Part shown: in pieces, positions 17,613 to 25,825 of the stretch
How positions within the stretch are numbered: position 1 is the first letter of the stretch
Layout of the letters: each line of letters opens with the position of its first letter
Position numbers and translations under genes: made by a program
From: Halarcobacter sp.
GTDB taxonomy: Bacteria > Campylobacterota > Campylobacteria > Campylobacterales > Arcobacteraceae
NCBI GenBank assembly: GCA_030145305.1
Contig: JAQYVX010000013.1
Coordinates: forward strand, 1-55,544
Length of the DNA: 55,544 bases
Direction of reading: 5' to 3'
Notes under the pieces: model-generated
The model's input: the letters and a program-made list of their open reading frames with translations, nothing else
Told to the model about the DNA's origin: nothing
Databases searched by the model: none

Positions 17613-18935
17613 TTAATTTTTTTGTTTAAATTTTAAAGCTTTATTTTTAAAAGATATACTTTCTAAAAAGGCTTCAACTCTTGTTTTTATTTGTCCTGCA
17701 TCTTCAGGAGAATAATCTGATTCTATAACTAAACAAGGTATTCCAGCTTCTTCAAGTGCAGTAGTTACAAGATGTGATTCAACATTATATGTATGACAAA
17801 AAGAAAGAGTGTAATAAATAACCCCATCAGCACATCTATCTTTATACATTTGCAAAATTTTATCAATTCTAGGCGTATTTGGGGTAAAACAAGCACAATC
17901 AACTGCACTATATCTTTTCATAAGTTCACTCATTAAGTCATCTTCTGTTTCAATATTTTCTAAATCAACATTATCTTTATAATATCTGTGTCCAATACAT
18001 GATTCTTCATTTATAATTGCCCCACCTGAACCTTCAACTGCGGTATGAAGTTTCCAATTAGGAGGAGCAATAGGCGTTCCTAAAACCATTAATCTAGGTG
18101 TATCTTTTTCAAATACTGAAATCTTTTCTTCTACTCTTTTTTCAAGTTCATCACAAAGTTCATTTACTTTTTTGGTATATCTTGTAGGATCATCTAAAAA
18201 TCCCATTTGATTAATAAATAGAGCATCTTTACCACTAATTGGCACAACATCAGGATTTAATCCTCTAAGAGTATCAAGCCTTTGCATAGCTTTTCTTTTT
18301 TCATTTATAATTTTTGTTCCATTAACCATCTCTTCTAAAGATAACTTTTTTCCAATTACTTCTTCAATATGTTCTTTAAATTCAACAATCTCTTCTTTCC
18401 ACATTTTTAAATCTTTTTCTCTTTTCATATGCGGAATATTCATTACATGAACAGGATGATGTTTATTAAGTATTTCCCAAGTCTTTTTCTTAGCTTCACA
18501 TGTAGTTTCACCATAAATAAAATCTGCTGATTGTGTATAAGCACAAGTCTTTTGTAACTTAAATCCATGTGCTGATTTAATTAAAGGACAAATATTTCGA
18601 GGAAGTTCTGTTTCTCCATCTGCAATTGTTGCTGGACTCCCACCACATAAACCAAAACATGCACCACCAGCACCTACAATAATTTCTTCAGGAACAAAAA
18701 TACAAAAAGTTCCAACAGTAGGTTTTTTATTTTTTCTTAATTCATTTATTTCTGCAATTCTGCCACCTTGAATCTCACTCATAAACCAATCAAAATACTT
18801 CATTCCCTCAGGTCTATTTTTTTGAGACATAAATTGATTTTGATATGATTCTAATCCCATACTCATCATTTTTGCATGCCTATCTACATCTACACCAATA
18901 TTTGAAAGAAGTTTTTTATGTTCTTGAACACCCAT
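17613..18935 (-). CDS. Double-cubane-cluster-type reductase (HgdB/DCCP family, YjiM-like)
   Basis: 440 residues in a single chain of the 2-hydroxyacyl-CoA dehydratase D family. Candidate cluster Cys are C78 (GTFCIFVPEE), C93 and C97 (GACFGLCGG), C116 (RNICPLIK), C131 (KTCAYTQSADF) and C146 (ETTCEAKK), with further ones in the C-terminal half. A lone subunit plus dedicated activase is the arrangement of the Carboxydothermus double-cubane protein, known to reduce small molecules such as acetylene with ATP; its physiological substrate is unknown. Here it is divergent from selD under a promoter shared in design with yedF and the putative selenate transporter, so a role in selenium (or sulfur) reduction is a reasonable but untested idea. 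Confidence 0.85.
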   Translation of the reverse strand: MGVQEHKKLLSNIGVDVDRHAKMMSMGLESYQNQFMSQKNRPEGMKYFDWFMSEIQGGRIAEINELRKNKKPTVGTFCIFVPEEIIVGAGGACFGLCGGSPATIADGETELPRNICPLIKSAHGFKLQKTCAYTQSADFIYGETTCEAKKKTWEILNKHHPVHVMNIPHMKREKDLKMWKEEIVEFKEHIEEVIGKKLSLEEMVNGTKIINEKRKAMQRLDTLRGLNPDVVPISGKDALFINQMGFLDDPTRYTKKVNELCDELEKRVEEKISVFEKDTPRLMVLGTPIAPPNWKLHTAVEGSGGAIINEESCIGHRYYKDNVDLENIETEDDLMSELMKRYSAVDCACFTPNTPRIDKILQMYKDRCADGVIYYTLSFCHTYNVESHLVTTALEEAGIPCLVIESDYSPEDAGQIKTRVEAFLESISFKNKALKFKQKN

Positions 18936-19067
18936 TTAATTTTCCTTAAATTTTTTTAGTTTCATGATAAAAGATTAGTGTGAAGGTTACTGTCTTTAAA
19001 TCATGTTATTTAAAACTTGAATTATTAAACAGCATATGTAGGCAATAAGAATAAGTGCTTTTTGTCC

Positions 19068-19153
19068 AACCTAAACCTTAGGTTATGCTTATTTTTTTAA
19101 ATTATATATATTCTTTTATAAAATTAAACTTAAAAGGTAAAGAAAATTTTACC
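19068..19153. promoter_or_regulatory. Divergent reductase / selD control region: palindrome plus GGTAAA-type operator
   Basis: AACCTAAACCTTAGGTT (19068-19084) and GGTAAAGAAAATTTTACC (19136-19153, perfect 6-bp arms, 7 with the flanking A/T) repeat the layout at 16251-16339. A TAAAAT at 19185-19190 is the probable -10 of selD, putting the operator centre near -52, as for yedF. The interval 18936-19285 holds no gene. Confidence 0.82.
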
Positions 19154-19192
19154 TATCTTTAATCTAGGCTTAATTTTTTTATAGTAAAATAT

Positions 19193-19268
19193 CTTACATT
19201 AACCTATGGAATAGGTGTACATAAATGTCTAATCTCCTTTTATTCAACTTATCTACACTTCTTACATA
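19193..19268 (+). promoter_or_regulatory. Conserved selD leader, nearly identical to the yedF leader
   Basis: Begins TCTTACATTAACCTATGG three bases after the -10 box and runs to CACTTCTTACATATA, matching the yedF leader with only a few substitutions while sequence on either side has diverged. The inner hairpin ACCTAT-GGA-ATAGGT is perfect here. Functions to consider: RNA switch, translational control, or protein site at the transcription start. Confidence 0.7.
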
Positions 19269-19285
19269 TATAATCAAGGAAAAAA

Positions 19286-20320
19286 ATGAATAACGAATAT
19301 AAATTAACAAAATTCGTTCAAGCTGCTGGCTGAGCTGCTAAGATGGGTCCGGGGGATCTTAAACAAACAATTATTAGCTTAGTACCATGCGATGACAAAG
19401 TGCTTGTAGGATTTGAAAATAGTGATGATGCTTCTGTTTATAAATTAAATGATGAAGAAGCTCTAGTTCAAACACTTGATTTTATAACGCCTGTTGTAGA
19501 TGACCCTTATGTTTATGGGAAAATTGCAGCAGCAAATTCACTTTCAGATATTTTTGCAATGGGAGCAGATGTTAAAACTGCTCTAAATATTGTAGGATTT
19601 GATAATAAAAATCAAGGAACAGATGCTCTAAGAGAAATACTTAGAGGTGGAAATGAAAAAATTCAAGAGTGTGGTGGACTTTTAATGGGTGGACATACTA
19701 TTGAAAGCCCTGAAATGTATTATGGTTTATCAGTTTCTGGAATTGTTCATCCTAATAAAATATTAAGAAATAATACCGCTAAAATTGGCCATGTATTAGT
19801 TTTGACAAAACCATTAGGAATGGGAGTTTTATCAACTGCTATTAAAAGAGATTTATTAAGTGAGTCTACAACAAATGAAGCAGTTAAGATTATGGAAGCA
19901 TTAAATTATTTGCCTTCAAAATTATTAAGAAAATATGATGTAAGTGCTTGTACAGATATAACTGGTTTTGGTTTATTAGGTCATGCTTTAGAATCTACAA
20001 ATGAATTTAATTCTTTTGCAATACATTGTGGAAAAGTGCCTATTATGCAAGATGCTTTAGAATTAGCAGCACAAGGTGTAGTTCCTGGAGGTACAAAAAG
20101 AAATATTAAGTATCTTCAAGATAAAACTACTGTTATGTGTGCATCAAACGATTGTTATGAAATGTATTGTGATGCCCAAACTTCAGGTGGATTGTTAGTA
20201 TCAATGGCAGAAGAAGATGCAAAAGAGTACGTAAAAGAAATAGAAGATTTAACTTATGGATATGCAACTATTATTGGTGAAGTAATTCCAAGAGGAATAA
20301 CACCTATAATGATTTATTAA
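19286..20320 (+). CDS. selD: Selenophosphate synthase, itself a selenoprotein (Sec16)
   Basis: Makes selenophosphate from selenide and ATP for selenocysteine synthesis. The frame starts at ATG 19286 (AAGGA site 9 bp before) and passes one UGA at 19331-19333: residues 9-22 read KFVQAAG-U-AAKMGP. That U takes the place of the catalytic Cys17 of E. coli SelD, with the essential Lys three residues on. Total length is 344 residues, normal; starting after the UGA would lose the active site. GGHTIE, TDITGFGLLGH and DAQTSGGLL are the expected ATP/metal motifs. Sec-type SelD is known (for example Haemophilus) and implies autoregulation by selenium supply. A large hairpin terminator follows. Confidence 0.95.
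19339..19361 (+). other. Candidate SECIS hairpin of selD
   Basis: Starting 5 nt after the UGA, UAAGAU pairs with AUCUUA across an 11-nt G-rich loop that contains GGU. Position suits a bacterial SECIS; the loop is larger than in the E. coli case, so inner pairing (UCC with GGG) may form. Confidence 0.5.
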
Positions 20321-20328
20321 AAAATAAA

Positions 20329-20379
20329 AATTAGCAAAAGAATAATATTTTACAAACTTGTAAAATATTATTGCTAATT
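20329..20379 (+). terminator. Long hairpin terminator after selD
   Basis: An inner 15-bp stem (AATAATATTTTACAA / TTGTAAAATATTATT, 2-nt loop) is extended by AATTAGC / GCTAATT with a 5-nt bulge on the left side, followed by TTATATAA. It is very stable for such AT-rich DNA and separates selD from the thioredoxin-like gene. Confidence 0.8.
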
Positions 20380-20488
20380 TATATAACTACAAAAACTTTA
20401 AATCTTTTAAAATATCTTAACTTCTAAACAAATCACAAACAAATTACAATTATAATTAGAGTATAAAGTGAATAAAAGAAGGAAAAAG

Positions 20489-20983
20489 ATGCAAGACAAA
20501 TTTAAAAAGTATTTAAAAGAAGCTCTAGTTTTTATTGTAATATTAGCAATAGCAATGAATATAATGAGTTATTATAAAGCCCTAGATTTAAATAAAGATA
20601 AATTAGAAATAGAGAGTTTTAGCTTACTTGATAATACAGAATATACCATACCTAAAGACAAACCATTACTTCTTCACTTTTGGGCTACTTGGTGTCCAAC
20701 TTGTAAATTAGAAGCAGCAAATATAGAAAAAATTTCAAAAGATTATGAAGTAATAACTATAGCTGTTCAATCAGGCACAAAAAAAGAGATTCACAACTAT
20801 TTACAAAATAATAATTTATCATTTAAAGTTGTAAATGACGAAGATGGTTTTTATTCACGCAAGTTTAATATTAAAGCATTTCCAAGCACACTTATATATG
20901 ATAAAGAAAGAAATATAAAATTTAGTGAAGTGGGATATACTACAACTGCTGGATTATATGCAAGAATGCTTTTAAGTAAATAA
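20489..20983 (+). CDS. Membrane-anchored thioredoxin-like protein (TlpA/ScsD type)
   Basis: About 164 residues: an N-terminal membrane anchor (EALVFIVILAIAMNIMSYY), then a periplasmic thioredoxin fold with active site FWATWCPTCKLEA and the cis-Pro region KAFPSTLIYD. It resembles ScsD-like protein disulfide oxidoreductases. The ATG at 20489 has an AAGGAAAAAG site; an in-frame GTG at 20468 lacks one. A terminator lies between it and selD, so it is not clearly part of the selenium unit. Substrate unknown. Confidence 0.85.
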   Translation: MQDKFKKYLKEALVFIVILAIAMNIMSYYKALDLNKDKLEIESFSLLDNTEYTIPKDKPLLLHFWATWCPTCKLEAANIEKISKDYEVITIAVQSGTKKEIHNYLQNNNLSFKVVNDEDGFYSRKFNIKAFPSTLIYDKERNIKFSEVGYTTTAGLYARMLLSK

Positions 20984-21010
20984 TAAATATGAAAATATAG
21001 ATACAATTAT

Positions 21011-21592
21011 TTAATGATTTAAAAAATCTAAATAATCTTTTTTTGTATCTATATCCATAGAATATTTATCTTCTAATAATACAAAATCTAAAGGATTTTC
21101 TTCAAGAAATTTTCTAGCACCTTTATCTCCTTTTAATTCTTTTAAAATATTAAAATATTTTTTAGGAAAGATAGAAGGAACTGCAAATTTATTTTGATAC
21201 TTTGAACATATAATTAGATTTTCATTTTCTAAAGATTTTTTAATTAATTTTTTATAATGAGTTAAAGGAATCAAAGGTTGGTCACATAACATAATTAATA
21301 CTTTATTAGCTTCAAAAAAATTAGACATTCCATAAGCTAAAGAGCTTCCCATTCCTTCTTTATACTTTGGATTAATTATTATTGAAATAGGATATTCAAT
21401 TATCTCATTTTTTATTTCATCACTTTTATGTCCTAAAACAACTCTAACATTAGAACTAAGTTCTAAAGCTTTTTTTATAGTTAGTTGAACTAATGTTTCT
21501 TCTCCTACTTTTAACAATTGTTTTGGCTCTCCTAAACGTGAAGATGTACCTGCTGCTAAAATAAGTATTGCAAGATTATTAGATTTTTCCAT
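21011..21592 (-). CDS. MocA/MobA-like molybdenum cofactor nucleotidyltransferase
   Basis: 193 residues with the nucleotidyltransferase signature LAAGTSSRLGEPKQLL, the metal/nucleotide motif MLCDQPLI, and a GDKGARKFL segment near the end. The DQP and the R-L-G-PKQLL form place it with MocA (cytidylyl transfer to Moco), which suits hydroxylases of the xanthine oxidase family. It overlaps xdhC by 14 bp and ends the leftward IorAB operon. Confidence 0.88.
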   Translation of the reverse strand: MEKSNNLAILILAAGTSSRLGEPKQLLKVGEETLVQLTIKKALELSSNVRVVLGHKSDEIKNEIIEYPISIIINPKYKEGMGSSLAYGMSNFFEANKVLIMLCDQPLIPLTHYKKLIKKSLENENLIICSKYQNKFAVPSIFPKKYFNILKELKGDKGARKFLEENPLDFVLLEDKYSMDIDTKKDYLDFLNH

Positions 21593-22469
21593 TTTTCTTC
21601 GCTTCTATTTGTGCACATATTGATAAAGCTATGGATTCATGAGTATTCCCTCCAATATCAAAACCAACGGGAGCGAAAAATCTATTATCATCATGAAGTT
21701 TAAATTCATCTCTCTTTTTTTGCATATTCTTTTTATTTCCTAAAATTCCAATATATTCAACATTTGATTTAAGCAAGGCTTCTAAGTAAGTATCATCAGT
21801 CTTAGGAGAATGGCTTAAAATAACAGAAGCATTGTATGAACTCAAATCCATAATTAAAATATCTTGAAGTTTTTCTAATTTAATTAAATTATCTGCTTGA
21901 TTTACTACTTCTTTTTTTATTTCCATATCAATAACAGTAGTTTCCCACCCCATCAAATTAGCCATAGAAATTAAAGATGTGACATGAGCACCTGAACCAA
22001 AAATTAATAAAGAGTATGGTTTTTCAATTCTTTGATAAAATTTATCATTTTCAAATTTAGTTTCAATTATTTCATCAACAATTTCAAAATTAAAGTCTTT
22101 AATAGATCTAATTAAAGTCTTTCCTATATTATCAAGACAAACTCCTAAAGAAGCATAATTTTCATTATACAAAAAAGCTTGTACTAAGTATTTACTTATC
22201 CCATGCCCTGAGTTCTTATCTTTTGGAGTATTTTCAAAATATAAAGGTTTATTAGATTGTAACACTTCTTTAGACAAAGCTAAAATCTTATTCTGTAAAG
22301 CTGGGCTTCCTAAAACGCCTACAAATTCTTCATTAGAATTTACAAGCATCATATTCCCTGGCTTTGCATAAGTAGAACCTAGTGTTTGAATAACACTAGT
22401 TCCTACAATATCTAAACCTCTTTGTCTACTATTTTTTATAAATTTTAAATAATCTTTATTTGCAAACAC
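21579..22469 (-). CDS. XdhC-family molybdenum hydroxylase maturation factor
   Basis: 296 residues. The N-terminal XdhC/CoxI part shows VGTSVIQTLGSTYAKPGNMML and GHGISKYLVQAF; the C-terminal Rossmann part shows LLIFGSGAHVTSL, SHSPKTDDTYLEALL and YIGILGNKKN. XdhC proteins bind Moco, promote its sulfuration and hand it to xanthine dehydrogenase-type enzymes. The start is GTG at 22469, 3 bp after the large-subunit stop. Together with the MocA-like gene it provides cofactor tailoring for the IorAB-like enzyme. Confidence 0.88.
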   Translation of the reverse strand: MFANKDYLKFIKNSRQRGLDIVGTSVIQTLGSTYAKPGNMMLVNSNEEFVGVLGSPALQNKILALSKEVLQSNKPLYFENTPKDKNSGHGISKYLVQAFLYNENYASLGVCLDNIGKTLIRSIKDFNFEIVDEIIETKFENDKFYQRIEKPYSLLIFGSGAHVTSLISMANLMGWETTVIDMEIKKEVVNQADNLIKLEKLQDILIMDLSSYNASVILSHSPKTDDTYLEALLKSNVEYIGILGNKKNMQKKRDEFKLHDDNRFFAPVGFDIGGNTHESIALSICAQIEAKKNGKI

Positions 22470-22472
22470 AAG

Positions 22473-24608
22473 TTATCCCATTTTTATTGGCATTGAAGTA
22501 TATAGTTTTCCTGTTGCATCAAAAATTGCATTTGGAACTGCTGCTAAAATTGGAGGAGTTCCAGGCTCACCTATACCCCCTATTTTCTCACCAGAATTTA
22601 TAATACTAACTTCAATATCAGGAACATCTGAAATTCTAGTTACTTTATAGTCATTAAAGTTATTTTGAACAGTAGCACCATCTTTAATAGTAATTTCACT
22701 ACTTAATAAAGTTGCAATTCCAAAGTTAATACCACTAATCATTTGATTTTCAACATTTTGTGGATTAAAAGCAAATCCACAATCAACCGAACACCAAACT
22801 TTTTCAACTTTAAAATCATTTTTACCTACTCTTACTTTTGCAATTTGGGCACATACACTTCCAAATGATTCAACAATAGCTACACCATAACCTACATTTT
22901 TCTCTTTCTTTCTATTTTTCCAATTAGCTTTTAAAGCTACATCATCCAATAAAGTAATAAATCTTTTATTTGTTAACATACTTTTTCTGTATTCAATTGG
23001 ATCTTTTTTCGCAATTTTTGCTGCTTGATCAATACTACATTCAACTGTTTGAGCTGATTGTGTATGTCCTACTGATCTCCACCAAAGAACAGGAATTGGT
23101 GATTCCATAGTATATGCTTGCATATCATTGTTAGCTATATCATAAGGATGTGTAGCTAATCCCTCTTTTTGTGCCGCATCAACTCCATCTTTATAACCAA
23201 CAGCTTCAAAAGGAGAACCTTTAAAAATAGATTGACTTACAACTTTTGCGTTAAAAGCAGTAATATCTCCATATTCATCTAAAGCTAATTTAACTTTATT
23301 TTTATATTTTGGTCTATAACTTCCAAGTTTAATATCATCTTCTCTTGTCCATAAAGTAAGAATTGGATAGCCTTCATCTTTTGCTACATAAAGCCCATCT
23401 AAAACAAAGTCCATATTAATAGCCCCTCTTCTACCAAATGCACCACCTAAATAAGGAGTATTATAAGTAATATCCTCAGCTTTAACTCCTAAAACTTTTT
23501 GAGCAGAAGCAAAAGCTAAAGTTTGGGATTGTGCTGTAGACCATAAAATTGCTTCTCCTTCTTTATGATGTGCTGCAAAACTTAAAGGTTCCATTGCCCC
23601 ATGGGCTAAAAATGGGAATTCATAATCTAGTTCAATTACATTTGAAGCTTCTTTAAATGCTTTATCACTATCGCCATCTTTTCTCATAGATGAACCCTTC
23701 TTTTCCATAGCAAGGGCATATTCTTTATCCATATCAGAAGTACTTACTTTTGCAAATTCTCCTAAATCCCATTCAACATTTATTTCAATTAGTGCTTCTT
23801 TTGCTACAAACCAAGCATCAGCAATAACAGCTATTCCTGATGGAATTTGTTTTACTTTAATTACACCTTCTTTTTTCTCAACTGCTTTTGCATCAAAGCT
23901 TTTAACCTTAGCACCAAATACTGTAGGATGAAGAACCGCTGCATATTTTAAGCCCTCAGGTCTAATATCTAATCCAAAATCAGCTTTTCCTGTAACTTTT
24001 GCCCAAGCTTCTTTTGGGTCTCGAGGCATTGCTTTACCAATAATTTTACAATCTTTAAAATCTTTTATTTTTACATTTGTAGGAACTTTTATACTTGATA
24101 AATCAGCTACTAAATCTCCATATGTTAAAGATTCTTTTGTTCTTTTATTTATGACTTTTGAATCTTTTGTTTCGACATCATAAGTTCTTATTTTCCATCT
24201 TTTAGAGGCTGCTTCTTTTAACATCATATTTAAAGCTGCTGAATTTTTTCTCATTTTTTCTTGCATTCCCCAAATCGATGAAGAACCACCTGTAATCATT
24301 AATCCCCAAACATGGTTATAAATAGGTGCAACTTTTGGAACTGGCTTAATATTAATATTATCCCAGTTTAAATTTAATTCTTCTGCTAAACACATTGCTA
24401 AAGTTGTATGTGTACCTTGACCCATTTCAACTTGACCAATGAAAACAGTAATTGTATTATCTGATTTAATTTCAATAAAAGCATTTGGTTCAAAAGCTTC
24501 TTCACTTGCCTTTGAATTTGAAGCTCTTGACTTACTTGGAATATAAAAACCAATAACAAAAGCAGAAGTCGCTATTGATGTCGTTTTTAAAAAGTCTCTT
24601 CTTTCCAT
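22473..24608 (-). CDS. Molybdenum hydroxylase large subunit, IorB-like, TAT-exported
   Basis: 711 residues from the ATG at 24608. A twin-arginine signal (MERRDFLKTTSIATSAFVIG) opens the protein, as in isoquinoline 1-oxidoreductase beta subunits and membrane-bound aldehyde dehydrogenases. Recognisable Moco-domain blocks: GQVEMGQGTHTTLAMCLAEEL, AHGAMEPL, GGAFGRRGAINMDF, and near the end GIGEPGTPP, whose Glu is the catalytic base position. A longer in-frame start at 24683 would overlap the small subunit and precede the signal, so it is rejected; GGAGGTG stands in front of 24608. Substrate (an aldehyde or N-heterocycle) cannot be told from sequence. Confidence 0.9.
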   Translation of the reverse strand: MERRDFLKTTSIATSAFVIGFYIPSKSRASNSKASEEAFEPNAFIEIKSDNTITVFIGQVEMGQGTHTTLAMCLAEELNLNWDNINIKPVPKVAPIYNHVWGLMITGGSSSIWGMQEKMRKNSAALNMMLKEAASKRWKIRTYDVETKDSKVINKRTKESLTYGDLVADLSSIKVPTNVKIKDFKDCKIIGKAMPRDPKEAWAKVTGKADFGLDIRPEGLKYAAVLHPTVFGAKVKSFDAKAVEKKEGVIKVKQIPSGIAVIADAWFVAKEALIEINVEWDLGEFAKVSTSDMDKEYALAMEKKGSSMRKDGDSDKAFKEASNVIELDYEFPFLAHGAMEPLSFAAHHKEGEAILWSTAQSQTLAFASAQKVLGVKAEDITYNTPYLGGAFGRRGAINMDFVLDGLYVAKDEGYPILTLWTREDDIKLGSYRPKYKNKVKLALDEYGDITAFNAKVVSQSIFKGSPFEAVGYKDGVDAAQKEGLATHPYDIANNDMQAYTMESPIPVLWWRSVGHTQSAQTVECSIDQAAKIAKKDPIEYRKSMLTNKRFITLLDDVALKANWKNRKKEKNVGYGVAIVESFGSVCAQIAKVRVGKNDFKVEKVWCSVDCGFAFNPQNVENQMISGINFGIATLLSSEITIKDGATVQNNFNDYKVTRISDVPDIEVSIINSGEKIGGIGEPGTPPILAAVPNAIFDATGKLYTSMPIKMG

Positions 24609-24609
24609 C

Positions 24610-25065
24610 TTACACCTCCACAGTTGCAGCTTTAATAGCTGTTTTGATTTTGTTATACGTTCCACATCTACAAATATTTCCATTCATAGCTGATACAATC
24701 TCTTCATCACTTGGTTTTGGATTTAATTTGATTAATGAGGCTGCATTCATAATTTGTCCTGATTGGCAATACCCACATTGAACTACATCTTCTTGAATCC
24801 AAAATTTTTGAAGTTTTTGAACAGTTTTATCTTTACTTGTTTCAATCGTTGTGATTTTTGAATTATCAAGTATGCTAAGAGGGGTAATACAACTTCTTGT
24901 TGCAACTCCATCTACTAGCACTGTACATGCACCACACTGACCAATCCCACAGCCAAATTTTGTACCTGTTAAATTTAAGTTATCTCTCAAAACCCAAAGT
25001 AGTGGAGTTTCTGGATTAACATTTAAATCATATTTTTTATCATCAATAGTTATTTTTATAGACAT
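24610..25065 (-). CDS. Molybdenum hydroxylase small subunit, [2Fe-2S] IorA-like
   Basis: 151 residues with the usual two-cluster layout: plant-type ferredoxin Cys GCGIGQCGACTVLVDG plus RSC, and the helical-domain Cys CGYCQSGQIM and GNICRCGTY. Length is typical. No own signal peptide, so it is probably exported by hitch-hiking on the TAT signal of the large subunit. First gene of the operon; 1 bp from the large subunit, with AAGGA before the ATG. The upstream gap to the divergent tetR carries paired operators. Confidence 0.92.
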   Translation of the reverse strand: MSIKITIDDKKYDLNVNPETPLLWVLRDNLNLTGTKFGCGIGQCGACTVLVDGVATRSCITPLSILDNSKITTIETSKDKTVQKLQKFWIQEDVVQCGYCQSGQIMNAASLIKLNPKPSDEEIVSAMNGNICRCGTYNKIKTAIKAATVEV

Positions 25066-25092
25066 ATTATTTCCTTAAATTAAAACTCTTAA

Positions 25093-25157
25093 ACTGAACT
25101 AACAAGTTTAGTCAAAGAAAGCTTGTGTTTTTATTAAACTATACTTCTTAGTTTAGT
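25093..25157. promoter_or_regulatory. Two inverted copies of a 20-bp operator between iorA-like and tetR-like genes
   Basis: ACTGAACTAACAAGTTTAGT at 25093-25112 and, on the other strand, ACTAAACTAAGAAGTATAGT at 25157-25138 agree at 17 of 20 positions. Centres are 45 bp apart. Each is itself weakly palindromic (ACTAA...TTTAGT). This is the expected arrangement for a TetR repressor controlling its own gene and the divergent enzyme operon. Confidence 0.75.
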
Positions 25158-25189
25158 TTTAAATTAGCTCAGTTTTGATATGATTACTT

Positions 25190-25798
25190 ATGAAAAGAAA
25201 CAGACCCCTTAATATAGAGAAAAGAAAAGATATTTTAAAAGCTGCAATACAAGAGTTTTACAAAAATGGATTTGAAGGTTCTAGTATGGATGCCATTTCA
25301 AAAGAAGCAAATGTATCCAAAGCAACAGTATATAATCATTTTAAAAATAAAGAAGAACTATTTTTAGAAATAGCCAATATACTAAAATGTAGACTTGATG
25401 AGAGTTTTAAATATTCTTATAATAAAAGCAAAAGTATAAATAAACAGCTTACTGATATGGCTAGAAAAGAATTAGACTTTTTATCTTGTCAAGAGAATAT
25501 TACATTAATACAAATTGTTACAGTTGTTATGATTCAAAAAAATAATATTGGAGAAAAAATATTAGCACAAATGACTGAAAATTGTATGTTAATGACAGCC
25601 CAATGGTTTGAAGAAGCTAAAAAAGATGATAAATTAGATTTTGAAAGCAGTTCTTTTTTATCCACACAATTTATTGGAATGATAAAATCATTTGCCTTTT
25701 ATCCTCAACTTTATGGTGCACCAATTTTATCCAAAAAAGAAGGCGAAAAAGTAATTAAAGCAGCTGTTAATATGATAAAAACTACTTATGGTAAATAA
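25190..25798 (+). CDS. TetR-family regulator
   Basis: 202 residues. The N-terminal TetR helix-turn-helix is clear: KRKDILKAAIQEFYKNGFEGSSMDAISKEANVSKATVYNHFKNKEELFLEI. The C-terminal ligand domain resembles AefR-like members but the inducer is unknown. Divergent from the IorAB-like operon with two inverted operator copies between, so it most likely represses that operon and itself, relieved by the enzyme's substrate (inference). Confidence 0.92.
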   Translation: MKRNRPLNIEKRKDILKAAIQEFYKNGFEGSSMDAISKEANVSKATVYNHFKNKEELFLEIANILKCRLDESFKYSYNKSKSINKQLTDMARKELDFLSCQENITLIQIVTVVMIQKNNIGEKILAQMTENCMLMTAQWFEEAKKDDKLDFESSSFLSTQFIGMIKSFAFYPQLYGAPILSKKEGEKVIKAAVNMIKTTYGK

Positions 25799-25825
25799 AT
25801 ATTAATAAAAATTTTACTTAAAACT

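Noticed and set aside
24609-24683. N-terminal extension of the molybdenum hydroxylase large subunit
   Set aside because: It would overlap the small-subunit gene and precede the TAT signal; GGAGGTG stands directly before the ATG at 24608.
21011-25065. Selenium-dependent molybdenum hydroxylase system
   Set aside because: selD, yedF, XdhC and a MocA-like gene are suggestive, but the further markers of that system (YqeB- and YqeC-like genes) are not seen, and SelD is explained by selenocysteine. The IorAB-like enzyme is probably an ordinary Moco hydroxylase with its own TetR control.
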